A DNA stretch of 5,787 nucleotides from Rhodobacterales bacterium. Its GTDB lineage: Bacteria; Pseudomonadota; Alphaproteobacteria; Rhodobacterales; Rhodobacteraceae. Positions within the stretch are counted from its first letter, which is position 1. Each line of letters opens with the position of its first letter. Where the stretch lies: NCBI GenBank assembly GCA_025357355.1, contig JANXPK010000490.1, positions 1 to 5,787 of the forward strand. The letters are read 5' to 3'. The notes beneath the pieces are model-generated. The model was given only the letters and a program-made list of their open reading frames with translations. It searched no databases and was not told where the DNA came from. Positions 1-5,578 of the stretch are shown here, piece by piece. The translations under genes were made by a program, and so were the position numbers.

Positions 1-180
1 AGCCGCAAGATGGGCTACAAGGCCGGGTTTTCGGCATTGGAAATTTACAAGGGCGGACAATGGGTTCCGATTGGCGACCCCGCCGATCACCGCGCCGAAC
101 TGCACCCCCTGTCGGTTGATCCGATCTCCGAACAGGTCGCCCGCATCAACCTGCCAGAGGCGCAAGCGGTGCGCGAGTGA
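1..180 (+). CDS. C-terminal end of an unrecognised protein (5' end outside window)
   Basis: Frame 1 is open from the first base to the TGA at 178-180, giving the last 59 residues of a protein that begins upstream. The tail contains the stretches GYKAGFSALEIYKGGQWVPI and GDPADHRAEL and ends in EAQAVRE. I do not recognise the family and assign no function. No membrane segment or repeat is visible in this fragment. It is accepted as coding because its codon use is like that of its neighbours and because its stop codon overlaps the GTG start of the VOC gene by four bases (GTGA), the usual sign of two translationally coupled genes in one operon. Whether the two proteins act together cannot be judged from this fragment. 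Confidence 0.7.
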   Translation, partial: SRKMGYKAGFSALEIYKGGQWVPIGDPADHRAELHPLSVDPISEQVARINLPEAQAVRE

Positions 181-560
181 CGGCGCGGATCGCGTCAGTT
201 GCTCTGGTAGTGCCGGATTATGATGAGGCGATCGACTTTTTCTGCACGGTCATGGGATTCCGGCTGACCGAAGATATCGATCAGGGTGCCAAACGCTGGG
301 TCACAGTCGAACCCTCGGGTGGCGGCGTCCGGCTGGTCTTGGCGCGGGCCAATGGTCCGACCCAGCATGCCGCTATCGGCAATCAGGCGGGCGGACGGGT
401 CTGGCTGTTCCTGCAGACTGACGATTTTGACCGCGACCACGCAAGGATGACGGCTGCGGGCGTGGTTTTCGAAGAGGCCCCGCGCGTTGAACCCTATGGC
501 ACTGTCGCCGTGTGGCGCGATCCCTTCGGCAACCGCTGGGACCTGATCGAGCCGCGCTAG
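177..560 (+). CDS. VOC (glyoxalase/bleomycin-resistance fold) family protein
   Basis: This gene encodes 127 residues, the usual length for a single-subunit VOC protein built from two beta-alpha-beta-beta-beta modules. Module one opens with IASVALVVPDYDEAIDFF (residues 5-22), followed by MGFRL. Module two runs from about residue 72 and ends with the family signature RDPFGNRWDLIE (114-125). The substrate cannot be deduced. In metal-dependent glyoxalases a histidine usually precedes the first strand hydrophobics; here that place appears to be Ser7. Glu125 could match the C-terminal acidic ligand. Classical glyoxalase I activity is therefore doubtful. The GTG start overlaps the stop of the preceding gene and has no good Shine-Dalgarno sequence at normal spacing, so translation probably depends on coupling. 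The next in-frame candidate, a GTG at 210, would remove the first strand. The gene converges on ybaK. Confidence 0.85.
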   Translation: MTARIASVALVVPDYDEAIDFFCTVMGFRLTEDIDQGAKRWVTVEPSGGGVRLVLARANGPTQHAAIGNQAGGRVWLFLQTDDFDRDHARMTAAGVVFEEAPRVEPYGTVAVWRDPFGNRWDLIEPR

Positions 561-630
561 ATCGCACTTGGCCCAGCCGCCCATGCATCAGGCGGGAGTA
601 TTGGCAAAGGCCAAATGGAACTCAGTTCCT
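561..630. repeat. Short inverted repeats between convergent VOC gene and ybaK
   Basis: The 61-base convergent gap and the end of ybaK hold several small inverted repeats: TTGGCC (568-573) with GGCCAA (609-614), CCGCC (577-581) with GGCGG (591-595), a compact TTGGC/GCCAA hairpin (601-614), and GGAAC/GTTCC (617-629) whose three-base loop is the ybaK stop codon. None is followed by a proper T-run on either strand, so calling them an intrinsic terminator is not justified. They could give weak bidirectional transcription arrest or 3' mRNA structure, or be chance in GC-rich DNA. Confidence 0.3.
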
Positions 631-1095
631 TGTGGTGAAGAATGCAGGCGTCGCACCTGTCAAGGTCAGCAAGACCTTGGGGTCAATTTGAAAAATGTGG
701 TGCGGGGTTCCGGCGGCGGCCCAGACTTGGGTGGAGTCCAGCAGTCTGGGGTCGAGCCAGATCGGCAGGGGCGTCAGATGGCCGATAGGCGCCACCCCGC
801 CAATGGCAAAGCCAGTGACGCGCCGCACGGCCTCGGCCCCGGCGCGGTGCAGGGGTTCGGCAGCAAGTTCCGCGGCGCGCGCCGGGTCCACCTGATTGCC
901 GCCTGCCGTCAGGAACAGATAGAGTCGACCGCTTTGCCCCTGAAACAGGATCGACTTGACGATCTGGTCCAACTGCGCTCCCGCAGCCGCAGCCGCCTCG
1001 GCCGCCGTCCTGGTTGCCGCGGGCATTGCGTAAATGGTGACGAGGGTCCCAGCGGACTCAAGGGCGGCTTTGACGCGGGCAAGGCTTTTGCTCAT
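622..1095 (-). CDS. ybaK: YbaK/EbsC-type aminoacyl-tRNA trans-editing protein
   Basis: The 157-residue product has the length and pattern of free-standing YbaK/EbsC domains, cytosolic hydrolases related to the insertion editing domain of bacterial prolyl-tRNA synthetase. Members deacylate wrongly charged tRNAs, classically Cys-tRNA(Pro) or Ala-tRNA(Pro). Visible signatures are IVKSILF (residues 45-51), with Lys47 matching the conserved YbaK lysine; GGNQVDPARAAEL (65-77); the loop IGGVAPIGH (98-106); and GTPHHIFQIDP (129-139). The ATG at 1095 was chosen because GAGGAG lies 5-10 bases upstream of it. An in-frame extension to 1206 would add 37 residues foreign to the family. The gene is divergent from glnE and convergent with the VOC gene, so it is probably transcribed alone. 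Which tRNA it edits (YbaK, ProXp-ala or another subgroup) is not settled by sequence reading. Confidence 0.9.
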   Translation of the reverse strand: MSKSLARVKAALESAGTLVTIYAMPAATRTAAEAAAAAGAQLDQIVKSILFQGQSGRLYLFLTAGGNQVDPARAAELAAEPLHRAGAEAVRRVTGFAIGGVAPIGHLTPLPIWLDPRLLDSTQVWAAAGTPHHIFQIDPKVLLTLTGATPAFFTTRN

Positions 1096-1111
1096 GCGAT
1101 CTCCTCGTCGC

Positions 1112-1140
1112 CTTATCCCAGCACAGGGCAGCGTCGGCAA
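1112..1140 (-). promoter_or_regulatory. Candidate sigma-70-type promoter of ybaK
   Basis: Read on the minus strand, TTGCCG (1140-1135) and GATAAG (1117-1112) are separated by exactly 17 bases. The first matches the -35 consensus at 4 of 6 bases and the second the -10 consensus at 4 of 6. Transcription would start near 1105, close to the Shine-Dalgarno GAGGAG (1106-1101), giving a very short leader. No experimental support is available; GC-rich genomes yield such matches by chance. Confidence 0.35.
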
Positions 1141-1147
1141 GCGGCCG

Positions 1148-1176
1148 TTGACCCCGGCTTCAGCCCGCCGCATTGT
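1148..1176 (+). promoter_or_regulatory. Candidate glnE promoter placing transcription start at the ATG
   Basis: TTGACC (1148-1153, 5 of 6 to the -35 consensus) is followed after 17 bases by CATTGT (1171-1176, 3 of 6 to the -10 consensus). The usual 6-7 base distance from the -10 box would put the transcript start at about 1183, the A of the glnE start codon. This agrees with the absence of any Shine-Dalgarno sequence before that ATG. The -10 box is weak, so the call is tentative. Confidence 0.3.
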
Positions 1177-1182
1177 CATCGC

Positions 1183-3957
1183 ATGACTGAACCGCTTGCC
1201 TCTCAACTGTCTTCACAACCTCTTCCCTATGACCTCGCCACCGGGGCCGAAATTGCGCAACACTTTGGCGATCTCGACGCCCATCTCACCGCGTTTCTCG
1301 CCGCCGTCGCCGCCTGTTCGCCCTTTCTCAAGGGCCTGATGCTGCAAGAGGAGCCTTGGCTCCGCTCCGCCCTGGCGGCGGATGTCGATGCGGTCCTGCC
1401 CGCCGAAAGCGCCGGACTTGCCATGCTGACCCCCGACACCCTGGCCTCGGGCCTGCGACAGGCCAAGCGCCGGGTGGCCTTGTGGACGGCTCTTGCCGAT
1501 CTTAGTGGTGTATGGCCGCTTGAAACCGTCACTGCCGCCCTGACCGGTTTTGCCGATCAGGCCGTGGCTCTCAGCCTGCGCCATCTGGTGGGTGAGGAAA
1601 TCCGCCGCGGCAAGCTGCCGGGTGCGATGGCGGGGGATGAGGCGAGCGCTGCTGGCATGGTCGTGCTGGCCATGGGCAAGATGGGCGCGCATGAGCTCAA
1701 CTACTCCTCCGACATCGACCTGATCTGCCTTTATGACGAGACCCGCTACAAGGGCGTCGAGCAAGAGGCGCGCGCGTCCTTTATCCGTGTCACGAGGCGG
1801 ATGGCTGCCCTGCTCAGCGACATCACCGCCGATGGCTATGTCTTCCGATGCGACCTGCGCCTGCGCCCAGATGCTTCGGTCACCCCCGTCTGCATCTCGA
1901 TGGCCGCTGCCGAAGCCTATTATGAGGCTGAGGGTCGCACCTGGGAACGTGCCGCCTATATCAAGGCCCGGCCCTGCGCAGGCGACATCGCGGCGGGCGA
2001 GCGTTTCCTGAAAACCCTCAGCCCTTTCGTCTGGCGCAAGCACCTCGATTTTGCCGCCATTCAGGACGCGCACGACATGCGCCTGCGCATCCGCGAGCAT
2101 CGCGGGTTGAACCGGACCCTTGCTGTCGAAGGCCATGACCTGAAACTGGGGCAGGGCGGCATCCGCGAGATCGAGTTCTTCACCCAGACCCGGCAACTGA
2201 TTGCTGGCGGGCGCGATCCCGATCTACGGGCGCGTGGCACGGTCGCGGGGCTGCGGTCCCTGGCCGCAAAGGGCTGGGTGCCGGTCGATGTCGTCGAAGA
2301 GTTGGTGCGGCACTACCGCGCCCACCGCGCCCTGGAGCATCGCTTGCAGATGGTGCTGGACGAGCAAACCCACAAACTGCCCCTCACCGCCGCAGGGGTC
2401 GCGCGGATTGCTGCGTTCTGCGGCCAGACAGAACCCTCCTTCCGAAGTGATCTTTTGCAGCGCCTTGCCCGGGTCGAACATCTGACCCAAGGCTTCTTTG
2501 CCCCCGGCCAATCCGTCGCAGGACCCGAGCTTTCCGAACGCGCGGCCCGGATCGTCGAACGCTGGGGCCACTATCCCGCCCTGCGTTCTGACCGGGCGCA
2601 GGCGATCTTCCGCCGCCTGCGCCCGACGCTTTTGCACAAGCTGGCCCGCGCCGCCAACCCTGACGAGGCGCTGGTGGCGCTTGACGCCTTTCTGGCCGGC
2701 CTACCCGCCGGTGTACAAATCTTCTCGCTCTTCGATGCCAACCCGCCGCTGGTCGATCTGATCATCGACATCGCCGCGACGGCCCCGGCGCTGGCCCGCC
2801 ATCTGGCCCGAAATGCCGGGGTGCTGGACGCGGTCATCGGCGGCGCATTCTTCGCCCCGTGGCCCGGACGGGTGGCCCTGACACAGGATCTCGCACTGCG
2901 GCTGGGCGCGGCCGAAGATTACGAACGGGCGCTCAGCGTCGCGCGCGCCTGGATGAAGGAATGGCATTTCCGCATCGGCGTCCATCATTTGCGCGGTCTG
3001 ATCGACGCCTTCGAGGCGGGCACGCAATACGCCGAACTGGCCGAGGCGGTGGTGACCGCCTTGTGGCCCGGCGTTGTTGCCGCCTTCGCCGCCAAATACG
3101 GCCCACCGCCGGGGCGTGGTGCGGTCGTGGTTGGCATGGGTTCGCTTGGTGCCGCGCGGCTGAATGCAGGCTCCGACCTTGACCTGATCGTGATCTATGA
3201 CGCGGCGGGTGTTGAGGCTTCCACCGGCTCGCGACCGCTTGCCGCCCGGCTTTACTATGCCCGCCTGACGCAAGCCCTCGTGACGGCGCTGACGGCCCAG
3301 ATGGCCGAAGGCAGGCTTTACGAGGTTGACATGCGGCTGCGCCCTTCAGGTCGGCAAGGACCGGTCGCCACCGCCATCGCCAGCTTTCGCGCCTATCAGC
3401 GCGACCAGGCCTGGACTTGGGAACACCTCGCCTTGACACGGGCGCGGGTGCTCGCGGGCGATGCCAGCCTGACCGATGAGGTTGAGGCGATGCGCCGTTT
3501 GATCCTTGCCGAAAAGGCCAAGGGCGACAAAGTGGTCGCCGACGTGGCCGAGATGCGGGCACGGCTGGCCGAGGCCAAGCCCGGCGGTGCCGATTGGGAG
3601 GCCAAGCTTGGCCCCGGAAAGATGCTGGACATCGAACTCCTGGCCCAGATGGTGGCCTTGCAGACCGCCAGCCCCGCCCGCAGCGTTGAGCGTCAACTGG
3701 CGGCGGGTCGAACTGCGGGCCTGGTGTCGCAAACGGAAGAGACGGCGCTCTTGAACGCCTACAGACTGTGCTGGCGCTTGCAGGCCGGCTCGCGGTTGCT
3801 GTCCGATGCGGTCGTCGATCCGCAGGAACTGGGCGAGGGTGCGCGGGCCTTTCTGCTGCGCGAAACCGGCGAGGCATCGGTCGCGGGCCTGACCAGCCGG
3901 TTGGCCGCGATGGCAACGGTGGCAGACAGCGTGATCGCGGCGAAGCTTCGCCGATAG
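1183..3957 (+). CDS. glnE: Glutamine synthetase adenylyltransferase / adenylyl-removing enzyme
   Basis: GlnE is a cytosolic enzyme that attaches AMP to a tyrosine of glutamine synthetase to switch it down, and removes it by phosphorolysis, directed by PII and glutamine. At 924 residues it is close to the usual 920-990. Two nucleotidyltransferase-fold domains are clear. The N-terminal adenylyl-removing domain has MGKMGAHELNYSSDIDL (164-180, Asp177 and Asp179) and DLRLRPD (224-230). The C-terminal adenylyltransferase domain has GMGSLGAARLNAGSDLDL (651-668, Asp665 and Asp667) and DMRLRPSG (716-723). GGIREIEFF (325-333) and GPGKMLDIELL (810-820) are further GlnE signatures. All expected acidic residues are present, so both activities are probably intact. 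The ATG at 1183 is the only start codon between the divergent ybaK start and the conserved region; the frame stays open back to 568, but that part lies over ybaK. It lacks a Shine-Dalgarno sequence. Confidence 0.97.
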   Translation: MTEPLASQLSSQPLPYDLATGAEIAQHFGDLDAHLTAFLAAVAACSPFLKGLMLQEEPWLRSALAADVDAVLPAESAGLAMLTPDTLASGLRQAKRRVALWTALADLSGVWPLETVTAALTGFADQAVALSLRHLVGEEIRRGKLPGAMAGDEASAAGMVVLAMGKMGAHELNYSSDIDLICLYDETRYKGVEQEARASFIRVTRRMAALLSDITADGYVFRCDLRLRPDASVTPVCISMAAAEAYYEAEGRTWERAAYIKARPCAGDIAAGERFLKTLSPFVWRKHLDFAAIQDAHDMRLRIREHRGLNRTLAVEGHDLKLGQGGIREIEFFTQTRQLIAGGRDPDLRARGTVAGLRSLAAKGWVPVDVVEELVRHYRAHRALEHRLQMVLDEQTHKLPLTAAGVARIAAFCGQTEPSFRSDLLQRLARVEHLTQGFFAPGQSVAGPELSERAARIVERWGHYPALRSDRAQAIFRRLRPTLLHKLARAANPDEALVALDAFLAGLPAGVQIFSLFDANPPLVDLIIDIAATAPALARHLARNAGVLDAVIGGAFFAPWPGRVALTQDLALRLGAAEDYERALSVARAWMKEWHFRIGVHHLRGLIDAFEAGTQYAELAEAVVTALWPGVVAAFAAKYGPPPGRGAVVVGMGSLGAARLNAGSDLDLIVIYDAAGVEASTGSRPLAARLYYARLTQALVTALTAQMAEGRLYEVDMRLRPSGRQGPVATAIASFRAYQRDQAWTWEHLALTRARVLAGDASLTDEVEAMRRLILAEKAKGDKVVADVAEMRARLAEAKPGGADWEAKLGPGKMLDIELLAQMVALQTASPARSVERQLAAGRTAGLVSQTEETALLNAYRLCWRLQAGSRLLSDAVVDPQELGEGARAFLLRETGEASVAGLTSRLAAMATVADSVIAAKLRR

Positions 3958-3965
3958 GAGGGGAC

Positions 3966-4229
3966 ATGGACCTGGCAGAGGCAGACCCCAAGGGGCTGGT
4001 GCGCGAAAGCTACAATATCGAGGGGATCACCCTTGGTGAGTGCCGCTCGATCTTTCTCGATTGGGCGTTGAGCTTGATTTCAGAGCAGGATGTGCCCGTC
4101 GCCCTCAACCGTTTGATCGCCGAATACAGTGCACGACACCCTGGCCACCCGATGAACGAGGTCTTGCAGCAAGGCCTGGCTCCCGCCGTCGCACCCATCC
4201 GACGCGGTGGACACCTCGGGCGCACATGA
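3966..4229 (+). CDS. Small conserved-type hypothetical protein downstream of glnE
   Basis: The predicted product has 87 residues, soluble and probably mostly helical, with no signal peptide or membrane span. Notable parts are ECRSIFLDWALSL (25-37), a PVALNRLIAEYSARHPGHPM segment (44-63) and a basic, glycine-rich tail RRGGHLGRT (79-87). I know no function. A strong Shine-Dalgarno AGGAGG (3956-3961) overlaps the glnE stop codon, with the ATG four bases beyond; only 8 bases separate the two genes. Co-transcription and coupled translation with glnE are therefore very likely. The pattern resembles small uncharacterised proteins I recall from Rhodobacterales, but I could not verify that. A longer in-frame reading from 3768 lies inside glnE and is rejected. 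Cotranscription hints at, but does not show, a link to glutamine synthetase control. Confidence 0.8.
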   Translation: MDLAEADPKGLVRESYNIEGITLGECRSIFLDWALSLISEQDVPVALNRLIAEYSARHPGHPMNEVLQQGLAPAVAPIRRGGHLGRT

Positions 4230-4378
4230 GGCTGTCTTCGACCTTGCCACGGCCTTCGATTGACGAGATCGAACAGGACAAAAGTTAAGGTCTGGTAAAT
4301 ATGAAACGATAACTCATTGTTCTAAAACAGATTTGTTGTCTGTCCGAGGTTCGGACCACGTCGGGCACAAAGGCGTCC
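4230..4378. other. AT-rich gap between convergent operons, with inverted repeats
   Basis: This 149-base stretch carries no credible gene. Its middle (about 4275-4345) is clearly richer in A and T than anything around it. It holds TTCGAT/ATCGAA (4255-4273, seven-base loop) and the repeats described separately at 4324-4356. A loose plus-strand promoter-like pair, TTAAGG then GATAAC 17 bases later, is visible near 4287-4315, but no downstream gene uses that strand. The likely role is separation and termination of the two convergent units. Confidence 0.5.
4324..4356 (-). terminator. Possible weak terminator of the edd-eda-VOC group
   Basis: On the minus strand, 23 bases past the stop codon of the PhnB-like gene, a perfect six-base stem with a three-base loop (GTCCGA/TCGGAC, 4356-4342) is followed at once by an alternative stem ACAGA/TCTGT (4343-4327) that runs into TTTTA (4328-4323 region). 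The GC stem lacks a T-run directly behind it, and the stem that has one is weak, so this is at best an imperfect intrinsic terminator. Confidence 0.3.
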
Positions 4379-4837
4379 TTACCCCTTTGCCGCAGCCTCA
4401 AGCGCCGCGATATCCAGCTTGATCATCCCCATCATCGCCTGCACCACCCGGCCAGACTTGTCCGCTTTCATCAGGCAGGGCAGGGCGCGCGGGATGATCT
4501 GCCACGACAGCCCGAACCGGTCGGTCAGCCAGCCGCAACGGCTTTCCTGTCCGCCCTCAAGCAGTGCGTCCCACAGCCGGTCCACCTCGGCTTGCGTTTC
4601 CACCATCACCATGATCGACGCGGCGGGGTTCAGCTTGTAATGCGGCCCGCCGTTCATCGCCGTGTAGGCCTGCCCCATCAACGTGAACTCGACCAAAAAC
4701 GCCCGCCCCTGCGGATCGCCGATCTGCGGCATCCGGGCCGTGATGCGTGCGTCGGGAAACAGGCTGCAATACAGCGTCGCGGCTTCTTGCGCATTGGCTT
4801 CATACCACAGACAGGTCGAGACAGTTGGGGCGGTCAT
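4379..4837 (-). CDS. PhnB-like VOC family protein (3-demethylubiquinone methyltransferase-type fold)
   Basis: The product has 152 residues and belongs to the VOC subgroup often labelled PhnB or '3-demethylubiquinone-9 3-methyltransferase' from a domain name. Such labels do not establish activity: real ubiquinone methyltransferases (UbiG) are SAM enzymes of another fold. Signatures in order are STCLWYEANAQEAATLYCSL (7-26), FPDARI (27-32), TAMNGGPHYKLNPAASI (59-75), EVDRLWDALLEGG (84-96) and CGWLTDRFGLSWQIIP (101-116). The ATG at 4837 is preferred because GGAG sits six bases before it; the ATG at 4849 and the extension to 4921 lack a ribosome site, and the longer one overlaps eda. It follows eda by 55 bases on the same strand, so it may be read through from edd-eda. 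Nothing in its sequence ties it to sugar acid metabolism. The substrate is unknown. Confidence 0.88.
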   Translation of the reverse strand: MTAPTVSTCLWYEANAQEAATLYCSLFPDARITARMPQIGDPQGRAFLVEFTLMGQAYTAMNGGPHYKLNPAASIMVMVETQAEVDRLWDALLEGGQESRCGWLTDRFGLSWQIIPRALPCLMKADKSGRVVQAMMGMIKLDIAALEAAAKG

Positions 4838-4867
4838 TTTCGGCTCCATTGTTGTTCGCCCAAGGAT

Positions 4868-4896
4868 CGCATTCCGCTCCACGTCTGACAAGTCAA
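4868..4896 (-). promoter_or_regulatory. Weak candidate promoter before the PhnB-like gene
   Basis: On the minus strand TTGACT (4896-4891, 5 of 6 to the -35 consensus) overlaps the eda stop codon. AATGCG (4873-4868) lies 17 bases further on but matches only 2 of 6 bases of the -10 consensus. It would give a leader of about 24 bases containing the GGAG ribosome site. The -35 match is good and the -10 poor, so separate expression from eda is only a possibility. Confidence 0.2.
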
Positions 4897-5531
4897 CGCA
4901 AGGCGGCAGCCTCGGCCGCAAGCCGCGTCACCTCGGCCCAGTCCCCGCGCGCGACCGTTTCCTTGGGCGCCACCCAGGACCCGCCGACGCACAGGATGTT
5001 GGAGAGGGAAAGATAGTCGCGGGCGTTCTTCAGGCCGATCCCGCCGGTTGGGCAGAACTTGACTTGCGGGATGGGCGAGCCGATGGATTTCAGAAACGCC
5101 GCCCCTCCGGACTGCTCGGCCGGAAAGAATTTCTGCACGGTGTAGCCCATTTCCAACAGCACCATGATTTCCGTCGCCGTCGCCGCTCCCGGCAACAGCG
5201 GCAGGTCATATTCGGCGCAGGCGTCCAATATCCGCTCTGTCACCCCAGGCGAGACCCCAAAGGTCGCCCCAGCCGCCTTGGCCGCCTTGACATCGGCCGG
5301 GGTCATCAAAGTCCCCGCCCCGACCCGCCCTCCTGCAACCTCACTCATCATCCGGATCGCATCAAGCGCGGCGGGAGTGCGTAGGGTCACTTCCAACGCC
5401 GGCAATCCGCCTGCGACCAGAGCCTCGGCCAGACTGCGGGCCTGGGCCAGATCGTCAATCACCAGAACCGGCACCACCGGGGCGAGGCGACAGATTTCGG
5501 CGGCTTTGAGCGATTGTTCGGCAGGGGTCAT
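4893..5531 (-). CDS. eda: KDPG/KHG aldolase (2-keto-3-deoxy-6-phosphogluconate aldolase)
   Basis: This cytosolic class I aldolase splits 2-keto-3-deoxy-6-phosphogluconate into pyruvate and glyceraldehyde-3-phosphate, the last specific step of the Entner-Doudoroff pathway. It has 212 residues, normal for a single-domain TIM-barrel Eda. The active-site set is complete: Glu47 and Arg51 in LEVTLRT (46-52), Thr74 in VGAGTL (70-75), the loop SPG (94-96), PGAATATE (114-121) and the Schiff-base Lys134 in VQKFFPAE (132-139), with phosphate-binding GGI (163-165) and GGSW (183-186). These align closely in number with E. coli Glu45, Arg49, Thr73 and Lys133. The ATG at 5531 was chosen because AGGA lies six bases upstream; an in-frame TTG at 5582 would overlap the end of edd and translate through a palindrome, adding 17 unlikely residues. 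It follows edd by 47 bases in the same direction. Confidence 0.96.
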   Translation of the reverse strand: MTPAEQSLKAAEICRLAPVVPVLVIDDLAQARSLAEALVAGGLPALEVTLRTPAALDAIRMMSEVAGGRVGAGTLMTPADVKAAKAAGATFGVSPGVTERILDACAEYDLPLLPGAATATEIMVLLEMGYTVQKFFPAEQSGGAAFLKSIGSPIPQVKFCPTGGIGLKNARDYLSLSNILCVGGSWVAPKETVARGDWAEVTRLAAEAAALR

Positions 5532-5556
5532 GGCATATCCTGTGGCTGGCGTGGAT

Positions 5557-5572
5557 GCCTCCCGCGGGAGGC
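5557..5572 (-). repeat. Perfect 16-base palindrome between edd and eda
   Basis: GCCTCCCGCGGGAGGC reads the same on both strands. It begins six bases after the edd stop codon and ends 25 bases before the eda ATG. In RNA it would form a six-base GC-only-but-one stem (GCCTCC/GGAGGC) closed by a CGCG tetraloop. No T-run follows, so it is not a standard terminator. A role in protecting the upstream mRNA, attenuating eda, or binding a dimeric regulator is possible; the last is less likely inside an operon. Confidence 0.6.
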
Positions 5573-5578
5573 CCTGTT

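Noticed and set aside
568..1182. Extension of the glnE frame upstream by 205 codons to an ATG at 568
   Set aside because: The added stretch runs antisense to ybaK, which has a clear family match and ribosome site; the extra residues have no GlnE character.
1213..2196. 327-codon open frame antisense to glnE
   Set aside because: A mirror of the strongly biased glnE codons in GC-rich DNA; the protein shows no recognisable family or ribosome site, while the opposite strand carries invariant GlnE motifs.
2933..3991. 352-codon open frame antisense to the 3' half of glnE
   Set aside because: The product is dominated by Arg, Pro, Ser and Ala, typical of shadow frames, and it covers the GlnE adenylyltransferase domain.
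4838..4921. Longer start sites (4921 or 4849) for the PhnB-like protein
   Set aside because: No suitable ribosome site; 4921 overlaps eda, whereas GGAG six bases before 4837 fits the family N-terminus.
4683..5384. 233-codon plus-strand frame over the PhnB-like gene and eda
   Set aside because: It lies antisense to two confidently identified genes and has low-complexity, shadow-type composition.
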